A DNA stretch of 62,248 nt from Succinatimonas hippei (GCA_004557545.1 SFGV01000027.1:1-62248), one strand, 5' to 3'; shown: positions 32,695-41,903, numbered from the stretch's first letter. Made by a program: numbers and translations. Notes: generated by a model from the letters alone, not told the origin.

Positions 32695-33510
32695 TTAACG
32701 GTGATGAACAATGTACTTCTCAGTACGCTTGTTCTTACGGGTCTTGAAGCCCTTGCAAGGTGTACCCCACGGTGAACGCGGCTGAATACCCTTGTTACGG
32801 CCTTCACCGCCGCCATGCGGGTGGTCAATAGGGTTCATTGACATACCGCGAACGGTAGGACGGATACCGCGCCAGCGTTTAGCACCAGCCTTACCAAGCT
32901 GAGCCAGCATGTGCTCGCCATTGCCAACCTCACCGATTGTTGCACGGCAGGAAGCAAGAACGCGACGCATTTCGCCAGAGCGCATACGAAGAGTTACATA
33001 AGCGCCTTCACGGGCGAGAATCTCGCAGTAAGCACCAGCTGAACGCGCGAACTGAGCTCCATTACCAGGAACAAGCTCAACAGCATGAACAACGGTACCA
33101 ACCGGTATGCTCTCAAGAGGAAGCGCATTGCCGACAGATATAGGAGCATCGGCGCCAGAAACAATCTTATCGCCTTCCTTCAGTCCTTTCGGAGCGAGGA
33201 TGTACTTGCGCACACCGTCCTTGTAGAGAACTAAAGCGATGTGTGAGGAACGGTTAGGATCGTACTCCAGACGCTCAACAACAGCCTCAATACCGTCCTT
33301 ATTGCGTTTAAAGTCGATCAGACGATAGCGCTGCTTGTGACCGCCACCAATATGACGGGTTGAAATATGACCGTAGTTGTCACGGCCGCCGGTCTTGCGT
33401 TTTTCAACAGTAAGACGAGCGAAAGGACCGCCCTTCCACAGACCAGGGGTCTTGACCTGCACAACATGGCGACGGGCCGGTGAGGTCGGCTTAGCCTTGA
33501 TGATAGCCAT
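32695..33510 (-). CDS. rplB: 50S ribosomal protein L2
   Basis: A 271-aa protein that helps join the subunits and supports the peptidyl transferase centre. The conserved C-terminal loop reads MNPIDHPHGGGEGRNKG, including the histidine linked to activity in E. coli. Its start shares one base with the rplW stop. Confidence 0.97.
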   Translation of the reverse strand: MAIIKAKPTSPARRHVVQVKTPGLWKGGPFARLTVEKRKTGGRDNYGHISTRHIGGGHKQRYRLIDFKRNKDGIEAVVERLEYDPNRSSHIALVLYKDGVRKYILAPKGLKEGDKIVSGADAPISVGNALPLESIPVGTVVHAVELVPGNGAQFARSAGAYCEILAREGAYVTLRMRSGEMRRVLASCRATIGEVGNGEHMLAQLGKAGAKRWRGIRPTVRGMSMNPIDHPHGGGEGRNKGIQPRSPWGTPCKGFKTRKNKRTEKYIVHHR

Positions 33511-33839
33511 TATTTACTCTCCTTGTCAGCAGTCTGCTCAAGAGCAGAGGTGTCAGAGATGTTCACATCATCAGGAAGAGTGATATACGCTTTCTTCCAA
33601 TCAGAACGTCTGCCAATACCGTGAACGGTACGACGGGTCTTGCCCTTCATAACCAGAGTGCGCACGTTTAAGACTTTGTCAGTTCCAAACAGCTGAGCAG
33701 CTGCGGTTTTGATTTCGTCCTTAGTTGCATTAAGCGCAACCTTGAACACAACCGTGTGCTGATTATTAACAGAGTTGGTGCTCTTTTCAGTGGTGATCGG
33801 AGCAACGATCACTTTATAAATACGGGACTCACTAATCAT
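33510..33839 (-). CDS. rplW: 50S ribosomal protein L23
   Basis: A 109-aa protein at the tunnel exit that docks trigger factor and SRP. It has VIVAPITTEKST and NVRTLVMKGKTRRT. The C-terminus is about 9 residues longer than in E. coli and acidic (SALEQTADKESK). It overlaps rplD by 4 bp (ATGA). Confidence 0.96.
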   Translation of the reverse strand: MISESRIYKVIVAPITTEKSTNSVNNQHTVVFKVALNATKDEIKTAAAQLFGTDKVLNVRTLVMKGKTRRTVHGIGRRSDWKKAYITLPDDVNISDTSALEQTADKESK

Positions 33840-34447
33840 TTAAGGAGCTCCTCAACCTTTTTGACGGCAGCAGAGGTCATTACAACCTTATCGTGACCAA
33901 TCAGGCTAACAGGATTGAATCCGGCAGTACCAGGCTGGCAGACGTCAACCTTATAGAGGTTACGGGCAGCCAGGAACAGATTCTCATCAAAGTTCTCGGT
34001 GACGATCAGAGCCTGTTTGAGCTCGAGTTCCTTGAGCTTGGCAACCATTGATTTGGTCTTGCAATCATCAAGTTTGAAATCATCAACGACAACAAGACGG
34101 TCCTGACGCACAAGCTCAGAGAGAATGCTGCGCATTGCTACGCGGTACATCTTGCGGTTGACCTTCTGTGTCCAATCCTGCGGCTTTGCGGCAAATATAG
34201 TGCCGCCGGCTCTCCAAAGAGGAGAACGGGTTGAACCAGCACGAGCGCGACCAGTACCCTTCTGACGGAACGGTTTACGACCGCCGCCTGATACTTCGGA
34301 ACGGGTCTTCTGGGCTTTGGTACCGGCACGGGCGGTGGCCAGGTAAGAAACTACAACCTGGTGTACCAGAGGCTCATTGAACTCGCGACCGAAGGTGTTT
34401 TCTGACACTTCCAGCGGCTTGTCAGCGCCAATCATTTTTAATTCCAT
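33836..34447 (-). CDS. rplD: 50S ribosomal protein L4
   Basis: A 203-aa protein with a tunnel-lining loop (GGGRKPFRQKGTGRARAG). In E. coli free L4 represses the S10 operon at both transcription and translation through the mRNA leader. A leader of similar length lies before rpsJ here. It lies 18 bp after rplC. Confidence 0.97.
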   Translation of the reverse strand: MELKMIGADKPLEVSENTFGREFNEPLVHQVVVSYLATARAGTKAQKTRSEVSGGGRKPFRQKGTGRARAGSTRSPLWRAGGTIFAAKPQDWTQKVNRKMYRVAMRSILSELVRQDRLVVVDDFKLDDCKTKSMVAKLKELELKQALIVTENFDENLFLAARNLYKVDVCQPGTAGFNPVSLIGHDKVVMTSAAVKKVEELLK

Positions 34448-34465
34448 GATCTTGTTTACCTCAGG

Positions 34466-35104
34466 TTAAGCTTTGACACTCGGCCTTACGATCAGATCCC
34501 CGTTGTTGGCACCGGGAACGGCACCCTTAACGAGGAGCAGATTGCGGTCTGAATCGACGCGAACAAGCTCAAGGTCCATAACGGTAACCTTCTCGCTTCC
34601 CATATGGCCGACCATCCTCTTTCCCTTGAACACGCGGCCCGGGGTCTGGTTCTGACCTGTTGAACCGGGAACACGATGTGAACGGGAATTTCCGTGAGTG
34701 AAATCTTGATGAAGGAAGTGGTAGCGTTTAATAGTACCAGCAGTGCCTTTACCTTTGCTCTGGCCTGTAACGTCTACTTTCTTTACATCCTTAAAGACAT
34801 CAACCTTGATCTCAGAACCTACCTGATAAGCAGCAAGTTCCGACTCTGAGAGACGGAACTCCCAAAGACCACGGCCAGCCTCAACCTTAGCTTTAGCAAA
34901 GTGACCAGCTTCTGGCTTGTTGATGCGGCTTGCCTTACGGGAGCCGGTAGTGACCTGAATGGCATTGTAGCCGTCAGTTTCCGCGTTCTTGACCTGTGTT
35001 ACGCGGTTTGCCTCAACTTGAATGACGGTGACGGGAACAGACTTGCCGTTCTCGTTGAACACGCGGGTCATACCAAGCTTGCGGCCTACTAAACCGATTG
35101 ACAT
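34466..35104 (-). CDS. rplC: 50S ribosomal protein L3
   Basis: A 212-aa assembly initiator whose central loop reaches the peptidyl transferase centre. It includes HGNSRSHRVPGSTGQNQTPG, containing the glutamine methylated by PrmB in E. coli, and GKRMVGHMGSEKVT. It begins 18 bp after rpsJ. Confidence 0.97.
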   Translation of the reverse strand: MSIGLVGRKLGMTRVFNENGKSVPVTVIQVEANRVTQVKNAETDGYNAIQVTTGSRKASRINKPEAGHFAKAKVEAGRGLWEFRLSESELAAYQVGSEIKVDVFKDVKKVDVTGQSKGKGTAGTIKRYHFLHQDFTHGNSRSHRVPGSTGQNQTPGRVFKGKRMVGHMGSEKVTVMDLELVRVDSDRNLLLVKGAVPGANNGDLIVRPSVKA

Positions 35105-35122
35105 TTGTTATTCCCCTCTCAA

Positions 35123-35434
35123 TTAGCGAAGGCTGATCTGAACATCCACACCGGCAGCGAGGTCGAGACGCATAAGGGCGTCAACGGTCTTCTCAGTCGG
35201 TTCCACGATATCAACGAGACGTTTGTGGGTACGGATCTCGTACTGATCACGCGCATCTTTGTTCACATGCGGGGAAATGAGCACTGTATAGCGCTCTTTG
35301 CGGGTGGGGAGTGGGATCGGTCCGCGGACCTGAGCGCCGGTGCGCTTTGCGGTTTCGACGATCTCAGCGGTTGAGTGGTCGATTAACCTGTGGTCGTAAG
35401 CCTTAAGACGGATCCTGATTCTCTGATTCTGCAT
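35123..35434 (-). CDS. rpsJ: 30S ribosomal protein S10 (NusE)
   Basis: A 103-aa head protein that also acts in transcription antitermination with NusB. The start MQNQRIRIRLKAYDHRL matches the family; a frame reaching 35464 adds 10 spurious residues. It opens the S10 operon behind a strong promoter and a leader of about 180 nt. Confidence 0.97.
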   Translation of the reverse strand: MQNQRIRIRLKAYDHRLIDHSTAEIVETAKRTGAQVRGPIPLPTRKERYTVLISPHVNKDARDQYEIRTHKRLVDIVEPTEKTVDALMRLDLAAGVDVQISLR

Positions 35435-35617
35435 AGCAGACTCCATAAAAGAACATACAGACACTCGCCTTCCTGTTTCTATTTAAAAAAACAGGAGGAA
35501 GTGCTGCAATTGCTACTGATCCCCAAAAATCATGGGGAGTTCCTCAGCCGCATACCATTTCTGGCAGTAGGGCTGGCTTGCTTTTTTCAGTCTTTTTTAT
35601 AACTGTCAGCAAAACGT
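35435..35617 (-). promoter_or_regulatory. S10-operon leader, candidate L4-responsive attenuator
   Basis: About 183 nt separate the predicted start from rpsJ, close to the E. coli S10 leader length. Two hairpins are visible: CTCCCCAT with GGGGA, and CCTGTTT with AAACAGG around a U-rich loop just before rpsJ. The second resembles the attenuator hairpin position. L4 control is inferred from family knowledge. Confidence 0.5.
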
Positions 35618-35623
35618 GCGGTA

Positions 35624-35651
35624 ATTATACGCTGTAAAACGGCATATGCAA
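35624..35651 (-). promoter_or_regulatory. promoter of the S10 operon
   Basis: TTGCAT (35646-35651) and a perfect TATAAT (35624-35629) on the minus strand are 16 bp apart, a strong sigma-70 promoter. Confidence 0.82.
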
Positions 35652-35691
35652 GCCGGCTGCAGCGTTTTTTTACTTAGTATCCTCTCAACAC

Positions 35692-37518
35692 TTACTGTTT
35701 TTTGTCCTGAGTCAATTGCGGATATTCCGGATCTTCAGTAACCAGAAAATCACCATGCATGGTTACAGCAGTTTTTTCTGACAGCGAGTAGAAGCGTGAA
35801 GAGAGGTCAAATTTGCGCTCATAGTGCGGGGCTTTTGAAAACCCCATCAGACCGCACATAAGATCGTAAGTTAAATCGTTAGTCCAAACCCTGGAGCGGT
35901 TGTTTGCAAGGGTCCTCGCCGTATCAGGATTATCTTTTAAATAACTGTCAGAGAGCCAAACCATAAGCGGGATCCTGACCATCGGGAAGGTAAATTTAGC
36001 GGGATTGTGGTCAAACTGTTCATCTACATCCTCGCCATGATCCGATATGTAAACCAAAGCTCTGAACGATGCATTTCCTTTAAATTTTTCGCAGATCTTT
36101 TTCAGGTTGTTGTCAGTGTAAAGAATGGTGTCATCGTACCAATCAATACGTTTGTCCTTTGAGCCGTGAAAAACTTTTGCTTCATCCGGCGTACGCTCGT
36201 TATAACGCTCATGACTCCCCATAAGATGAATGATCACAAGAATGTTTTTGTTTGGCATCGGATCAAACGAAGGGATCCTGTCTACCAAGTCCTCATCATA
36301 AAAAAGGCTATACATCTTGGCAGTATTGTTAAGCCATATTTCATGGCTGGCGCTAGATGAGATCACCGTTATCGGGGTTTCATATACACCGAATTTCCGC
36401 TGGTTGGATATCCACCAGACATCGAAGCCGGCTTTACGGGCTATGTCTATAAGTGAAAACGAATCAGTAAGTGACAATCCGTTATACTGGTTCTTTCCGC
36501 TTAAAGCGTAAGTAAGAGCGGGCACAGTCTGAGGAAAACTTGAAAAAGGTTTTTCAAAGAAAATGCTGTTCTTATCGTCGATCAGACTGTTCATATAAGG
36601 AGTGGTTTCACGGCCATATCCGTATACCTGCATATGATCGCGGTTCTCAGACTCTCCCAGCACCAGAACATATATGCCGGAATGCTTGTCATCAGTTATT
36701 ATCTCAGGAAGCGCGGCAAGCATGCTCTCGCGTTCTTTTGCCCTGCGTGAATAATTTTCAAATTCCCGAAGCTGAATTCCGGTAACTTTGAGTACAGAGG
36801 TAGCAATATACGGGACTTCCGGAACAACGTTGACGAGATCGTATATGCTCACAACAAAAAGGAAGATCCCGGCAGTGAACCGTCCTCTGAAATGTTTTGT
36901 TCTGTTTACCCCTGATCTAGCCAGCAGCATGAGGTAAAAGACGACAAGGATAAGAGTAAAGATGAAAGCGGCGATCCACCACACATTGCCATGAGCCTGA
37001 ACATATTCAAGTGACTCATCGCCATTGGTCTGAGCCATCGCGAGGATGATATCCGAAGTAAGGAGCTGGCGCATCGCGATGAAATACGCCCAAACTGACC
37101 CCGGAAACAAAACCAGTCCTACAGCTACTATTATGGCGAGAGCTCTGGCTATACCCCTTACTACATAGTTACGAGCCTGCCCGGAGAGATACCAGAGAAA
37201 GAGTAAAGGGACAAATGAAGCGCACGCGGCCTCTATTGACACCAGAAATTCCGAAGGGCGCAGTTCAGAACCTATGCAGAGTCTGATAAACGGAACCGAG
37301 GCATAAAGTCCTGCAAGAAAGATAAAGAAAAGAAAGACCTTACGGCTAAGTCCAAAAAAATCCCATACAAGCACCGCGCTTGAACACGCCACAATCCCGG
37401 CTATTGCTGGTACAAAAACCCTGGCTGAGGGCTCCGTAACATACTCAAAAACTCCAAATACCACCGCGCCAACAACAATCACAGCCGCGATCAATGTTCG
37501 CACTATCGAAGAGTTCAT
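35692..37518 (-). CDS. phosphoethanolamine transferase of the sulfatase superfamily (CptA-like)
   Basis: About 608 aa. The N-terminal part has several membrane segments. The C-terminal periplasmic domain is of the alkaline-phosphatase/sulfatase fold: metal site VLVLGESENRDHMQVYGYGR, the likely nucleophile Thr in SSFPQTVPALTYAL, and ISDHGEDVDE. These enzymes move phosphoethanolamine from phosphatidylethanolamine to lipid A or LPS core sugars. The motif spacing resembles E. coli CptA (heptose-modifying) more than EptA, but the acceptor cannot be settled here. The start MNSSIVRT at 37518 has GGGAGAGAG upstream; a start 21 bp earlier is weaker. It lies after the S10 promoter region and is transcribed on its own. 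Confidence 0.8.
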   Translation of the reverse strand: MNSSIVRTLIAAVIVVGAVVFGVFEYVTEPSARVFVPAIAGIVACSSAVLVWDFFGLSRKVFLFFIFLAGLYASVPFIRLCIGSELRPSEFLVSIEAACASFVPLLFLWYLSGQARNYVVRGIARALAIIVAVGLVLFPGSVWAYFIAMRQLLTSDIILAMAQTNGDESLEYVQAHGNVWWIAAFIFTLILVVFYLMLLARSGVNRTKHFRGRFTAGIFLFVVSIYDLVNVVPEVPYIATSVLKVTGIQLREFENYSRRAKERESMLAALPEIITDDKHSGIYVLVLGESENRDHMQVYGYGRETTPYMNSLIDDKNSIFFEKPFSSFPQTVPALTYALSGKNQYNGLSLTDSFSLIDIARKAGFDVWWISNQRKFGVYETPITVISSSASHEIWLNNTAKMYSLFYDEDLVDRIPSFDPMPNKNILVIIHLMGSHERYNERTPDEAKVFHGSKDKRIDWYDDTILYTDNNLKKICEKFKGNASFRALVYISDHGEDVDEQFDHNPAKFTFPMVRIPLMVWLSDSYLKDNPDTARTLANNRSRVWTNDLTYDLMCGLMGFSKAPHYERKFDLSSRFYSLSEKTAVTMHGDFLVTEDPEYPQLTQDKKQ

Positions 37519-37698
37519 AGCTCTCTCCCAATGCCGCAACCTACTGCTACTTTAAATTTAGTTAATTTATTGTAAAAAAGTTGCAGAATTCTAACCCATT
37601 GTCAGGATTTACTGCAACGAAGTAGAGACATACTGCTAAGAATATCGTCTTCAGCCTCCTAATGATGTAGATTAGTGCCATCTCGTTCACCTACGCAG

Positions 37699-38346
37699 AT
37701 GGCTTTTTTGATGATCGATAATTTCATTTTGCCCAATGATTACGGAACCTCCTCCCCTAAAACCGACCTTAAGCTTCCTGAAGGATACAACAGCGTTGTT
37801 TTACACAGCTGCTGCGCCCCATGCTCTACTGCTGTACTCGAATGCATGATTCAAAACGGCATAAGACCGGTGGTTTTTTTCTTCAATCCCAACATCCATC
37901 CCAGAGCTGAATATGAAAACAGACGTAAGGAATGGACCCGGCTGTGCAATCTTTTAGATCTGGATGCCTATGAGGGCAGCTACGAACCAGAAAAATGGCT
38001 TGAGCACGCTAAAGGGCTTGAGCAGGAGCCTGAACGCGGGAAAAGATGCGATATGTGCTTTGAAATGAGACTTGAGGCTACAGCGCGGTTCGCAATTTCC
38101 AAAGGTATACCGCTTTTTACCACGACACTGGCGACATCCCGCTGGAAAAGCAAAGCTCAGGTCGACCGCGCCGGGGAAACAGCCGCGTCAAAGGTTCCGG
38201 GAAGTGTGTATTGGAGCTTCGACTGGAGAAAAGAAGGGCTTGTCGGACGTCGTTATGAGCTTGTGCGTGAGATAAATTTTTACAATCAGCGTTATTGCGG
38301 TTGTGTTTTCAGTATGAACACCGCCAAAAAAAACGGGAAAATCTGA
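37699..38346 (+). CDS. queH: epoxyqueuosine reductase QueH
   Basis: Reduces epoxyqueuosine to queuosine in the tRNA wobble base, the last step of queuosine synthesis. The DUF208/QueH cysteine pattern is complete: HSCCAPCSTA, then KRCDMCF, then YCGCVFS. QueH replaces the cobalamin-dependent QueG in many anaerobes. The start is uncertain: no clear ribosome binding site exists, and GTG at 37675 or ATG at 37714 are alternatives. A queuosine-precursor transporter (yhhQ) occurs 9 kb away. Confidence 0.9.
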   Translation: MAFLMIDNFILPNDYGTSSPKTDLKLPEGYNSVVLHSCCAPCSTAVLECMIQNGIRPVVFFFNPNIHPRAEYENRRKEWTRLCNLLDLDAYEGSYEPEKWLEHAKGLEQEPERGKRCDMCFEMRLEATARFAISKGIPLFTTTLATSRWKSKAQVDRAGETAASKVPGSVYWSFDWRKEGLVGRRYELVREINFYNQRYCGCVFSMNTAKKNGKI

Positions 38347-38418
38347 TTGAAGTGACTATTTGTCTGTGCAGCCAGATGAAGTCAATAGTCCGGATCACTC
38401 CGGACTTTTAATCAGATG

Positions 38419-38980
38419 TCAGACTCCGTAGTCTTCACGATACTTTTCCATTGCCGGAATATGAGAACTAAGATCCGGGATTTGCTTTATGTACTCAATG
38501 AGATCTGAGAAGGAAACTATGGACGCGATCTTTATTCCAAGATCCTCTTCAGCCTCTGCAATAGCGCTCTTCTGACCAGCGGATCGCCGTTCCAGCGGTT
38601 ATCACATCATCTATGAGCATAACCCTGCCTTTCAGAGGTGCGCCAACCAGACTTCCCCCTTCCCCGTGATCTTTTTTCTCCTTGCGGTTAAAACACCAGG
38701 GCTTGTTTATACCATGGGAAGAAAAAAGTTCCACGGCCGTAGCGCAGCAAAGCGGGATCCCTTTGTATGCCGGGCCAAACAGAACATCACACTCTATTCC
38801 GCTGTCTACAAGCGCATGCGCATAGCACTCGCCCAAAGCTGCGAGATCCTCTCCTGTAGAGAACCCGCCTGCGTTGAAGAAATACGGGCTGGTACGTCCT
38901 GATTTGAGCACGAATTTTCCAAACTTAAGTACGCCGCGTCTTATTGCCAGCTCAATAAATCTGTGTCTGTAATCCTGCAT
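38419..38980 (-). pseudogene. pyrE: orotate phosphoribosyltransferase pyrE, broken by an internal deletion
   Basis: The first 130 or so residues match PyrE closely: KFGKFVLKSGRTSPYFFNAG, LFGPAYKGIP, KDHGEGGSLVG and the PRPP loop MLIDDVITAGTAIR. After TAIR the frame shifts and ends in WSEERYCRG. The C-terminal part continues in another frame (SAIAEAEEDLGIKIASIVSF to MEKYREDYGV, stop at 38419). Compared with E. coli PyrE, about 80 bp are missing between TAIR and SAI, not a multiple of three. The truncated 143-aa frame (38549-38980) lacks the last two strands and helix and is unlikely to be active. An assembly or sequencing fault is the main alternative. Divergent yicC next door is the normal neighbour of pyrE. 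Confidence 0.8.
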
Positions 38981-39098
38981 AATGACTCCGAAAACAATTG
39001 CCGACTATTCTAACAGCTCTCATCGGGCTACTATCGTTTCATGACGCAATGAATAGTGGTGCTATATTTGATGGATATTGCAAAACAGGGAAATTCAT

Positions 39099-39965
39099 AT
39101 GACCCAGATCATGAGCATGACAGGAAGCGGTAACGGTTCCGCGCAGAAAAAAGGCTTTACGGCTACAGTCCAGCTGAGATCTGTTAACAGCCGTTTTCTT
39201 GACTTCAAGTACGACTCTGATGAGCCATTGCTGTTTCTGGAAGGCCATTTACGTGCTTTGCTTAAAGGTGTGGTCGAACGAGGAAGAATCGAATGCATAG
39301 CAAGGATCACCCAGAATTCCGAATGTGATTTAACACTCGATAGCAAGAGACTTGAAAACCTGCTCCACGCGGTGAATGAAATCAGAAAGCTTTCACCTGA
39401 TACTTATGTAAACGCGCTGGATATTCTTGAATATCCCGGAGTAACCGTTTCGGGCGGTCCCTCTGAAAGGGAGCTTGAAGAAGCCTTTGATGAAGCTTTT
39501 AAACAGGCTCTCAGCGGACTAGTTAGTTCGCGCGCCAATGAAGGTAAAAGGCTCAGTATGGCGATAGACGAAAGGCTTTCTAGAATTTCGTCACTGCTTG
39601 ATTGTGTCTCTGGAATGACCGACTCTCTGGTATCTGATCTCAGGACAAACCTGCAAAGGAGAGTTGATGAGCTGTTTAAAGAAAAGCTTGACCCTCAGAG
39701 GCTAGAACAGGAAGTACTTACTCTTTCCATGAAAGCAGATATCCAGGAAGAATACGACCGCTTAAGATCCCATGTCGCGTCGGCAAAGGCCATCATCGCT
39801 TCCGGAGGACTGTGCGGTAAAAAGCTTGATTTCCTGATGCAGGAATTCAACCGCGAAGCCAATACGATGTCATCCAAATCATGCTCTCTTGAGCTTACAC
39901 GCATCTGCGTTGATTTGAAGGTTCTCATAGAACAGATGCGCGAACAGGTTCAGAACCTTGAGTAG
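39099..39965 (+). CDS. yicC: YicC family endoribonuclease-like protein
   Basis: A 288-aa YicC/YloC protein beginning MTQIMSMTGSG. It has the N-terminal RSVNSRFLD motif and the C-terminal DUF1732 end (GKKLDFLMQEFNREANTMSSK). E. coli YicC is reported to act in RNA decay of the small RNA RyhB; the general role is incompletely known. The ATG at 39099 has AGGGA upstream; 39078 and 39111 are alternatives. It is divergent from pyrE, as in E. coli. Confidence 0.9.
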   Translation: MTQIMSMTGSGNGSAQKKGFTATVQLRSVNSRFLDFKYDSDEPLLFLEGHLRALLKGVVERGRIECIARITQNSECDLTLDSKRLENLLHAVNEIRKLSPDTYVNALDILEYPGVTVSGGPSERELEEAFDEAFKQALSGLVSSRANEGKRLSMAIDERLSRISSLLDCVSGMTDSLVSDLRTNLQRRVDELFKEKLDPQRLEQEVLTLSMKADIQEEYDRLRSHVASAKAIIASGGLCGKKLDFLMQEFNREANTMSSKSCSLELTRICVDLKVLIEQMREQVQNLE

Positions 39966-39968
39966 ATC

Positions 39969-41831
39969 TCAGATGAAATCACCGCGGCTTAGCTCACATA
40001 TTTTTTTAATCATATCGCGAAAAAGCGGAGGAACACCTTCACTTCCACGACGTTGCATCTGTTCTATAATCGCAACGGCAAGCGCCGGTTTACCCCGGCG
40101 TTTGATCGCAAGATCTATAAACCTGTCCGCGGTAAGACCTTTTCTCTGTCCGCCTCTTACACCTGATGCTTCCTTGTAGACAAAATCATAACCGCTGTAA
40201 TAAAGGAAGTGCTCGATATCAAGATAAGGGAGCACCGTTACATAACGCTCAGGCGTAAGCCCGCCGACAAATGAGCGCACCGTGCTGTAGTACTTTTGCC
40301 CGGCCTCATCTCCATCAGTCATTACGTGGAAGGCTATGCCAAGCTGTCTTGCGATTTTCAGGATCGGCGTAAGCCCGCACTGGGCGAACTCAATTGGTCT
40401 TATACCCTGACATGGCAGACTTACCCCAAGGATCGCCGCGATCTGGGAAATTATCCAGATCTCCGTTTCCCCCTCTACCAGAAGCCAGGTTCTGGCAAAA
40501 AAACTTGAAGGGCGGTTAATCCGCAAGTGAAAAGCGATCCTCCTTTCATCATCTACTGACAACAGGTTTTCAGTAACCTTATAGCTTCTGGTGTCGTAAT
40601 AAGGTCTGTAAAGGCGTCTTATTGACATCAGAGGCACGGCAGAAACGAGATCGCTTGAATTTGTGGTAACTATTTTCTGGATCCTGACAGAGTCAATAAT
40701 CGACCACAGGGATAGCAGCATTGAAGGGTGGAAGCGCGCCTCGATATCTTCAAAGATAAGAATCGGAGAGGCGTTTTTTTCGATTGTCCTGTCACCTTTT
40801 GAATAAACCACAACACCCGCCAGAAGCGCTGTAAGCATTTTGGCTTTGTTAATCCCCGGACGGTTTATGGTCTCGCGTATGCTGGACAGGGTTTCTAGTG
40901 TTATAGGCGATGAGACTACCGCCCTTGTGTCATGCTTTGTATCCTCGGTAATTTCCGGACCTGAATAGCTTGCAAGATAACGCTTAGTCCCGAATTCAAT
41001 TTCCTTTAAAAGGCGCTTCATTTCCGAGGCGGTCAGAGACAGGCCACTTTCTATATAGTCACTGGCATTTAGAAACTCACCGCCGGCTATGGCCGATAAT
41101 CTCTGGGTATCGTTTTTGGAGTACGAAAGCATACGGTGATCGCGTATGCGCAGAACAGGACACAGTCTGATTATCAGCTTTACAGCGGCGTTTATCTCAT
41201 CATCTGATGCCGCGCCATTACGACTTATTATGTTGTGAGAGGTTAAAAAACCGCCATCCTTATTCTCACCGGTAATTCTCCAGTGCAAGCGGTATACCCC
41301 GTCAGAATCGTAATTCCAGAAACGCTTTAACTCCGGGATGTCTAAGGGACCGTTTGAAGCCAGATTTTCAGAGAAGATAAAATCAAACTGGATCTTGCCG
41401 GAACTTGAGCGATATGTATCAGAGCGCTGAATCTCATATTCACCCTGAAGATTAGGATCTTTAAGGCTTCTTGCCTTCAGATCCTCAAGAGCGTGAGTAC
41501 GACGCTTTCGTCTTATATCGGATAAAAGAGGACGGTAGCGGAACACATGGCCAGATACTGATCCTGCATCTTTTCCTTTATCTTTTTTCTCCGTTTTGTC
41601 GGAAAAATCAGGAAAGGCATCCTCACCCAGAAGCGGGATCGGCTCATATAAATCCTCTCGCGAGAATTTTAAAAGTTCCTCCCCCCTTCCAAGTGCGACC
41701 CACAACGCGCGCAAAAGCGATGACTTACCCCAGGTGTTCTCTCCTATAAGTACAGTACTTCCTTCCTCGAAATCGACCTTAAGGTGTCTTATACCGCGAT
41801 AGTTTCGAATCTCAACTTGCTGCAGGTACAC
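39969..41831 (-). CDS. ybjD: OLD-family ATPase/TOPRIM nuclease (YbjD-like)
   Basis: A 620-aa protein with an ABC-type ATPase N-terminus (Walker A GENTWGKSS, residues 30-38; later Walker B LIFEDIEARFHP) and a C-terminal TOPRIM domain (WLLVEGETE about 450, then MTDGDEAGQKYY about 500). This layout is that of overcoming-lysogenization-defect nucleases; E. coli YbjD is the nearest recalled relative (552 aa). The extra length is partly a charged insert near residues 80-150 (KTEKKDKGKDAG). No UvrD-like GajB partner is adjacent, so this is not a Gabija pair. It converges with yicC, ending 3 bp from its stop. The cellular role is not established. Confidence 0.82.
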   Translation of the reverse strand: MYLQQVEIRNYRGIRHLKVDFEEGSTVLIGENTWGKSSLLRALWVALGRGEELLKFSREDLYEPIPLLGEDAFPDFSDKTEKKDKGKDAGSVSGHVFRYRPLLSDIRRKRRTHALEDLKARSLKDPNLQGEYEIQRSDTYRSSSGKIQFDFIFSENLASNGPLDIPELKRFWNYDSDGVYRLHWRITGENKDGGFLTSHNIISRNGAASDDEINAAVKLIIRLCPVLRIRDHRMLSYSKNDTQRLSAIAGGEFLNASDYIESGLSLTASEMKRLLKEIEFGTKRYLASYSGPEITEDTKHDTRAVVSSPITLETLSSIRETINRPGINKAKMLTALLAGVVVYSKGDRTIEKNASPILIFEDIEARFHPSMLLSLWSIIDSVRIQKIVTTNSSDLVSAVPLMSIRRLYRPYYDTRSYKVTENLLSVDDERRIAFHLRINRPSSFFARTWLLVEGETEIWIISQIAAILGVSLPCQGIRPIEFAQCGLTPILKIARQLGIAFHVMTDGDEAGQKYYSTVRSFVGGLTPERYVTVLPYLDIEHFLYYSGYDFVYKEASGVRGGQRKGLTADRFIDLAIKRRGKPALAVAIIEQMQRRGSEGVPPLFRDMIKKICELSRGDFI

Positions 41832-41903
41832 GCACTTCTCCTGATGCTTTTATTGCTGTCGTTGCTGTGGGCGCCTTATCCGGCGCCCAATGGTGAGAAG
41901 TTT

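Noticed and set aside
38549..38980. Short but functional PyrE
   Set aside because: The frame ends just after the PRPP loop with unrelated residues, and the true C-terminus is visible in another frame, so a broken gene is the better reading.
39969..41831. Gabija-type defence system
   Set aside because: The OLD-family gene has no adjacent UvrD-like GajB; uvrD lies 10 kb away in its normal xerC-yigB-uvrD context.
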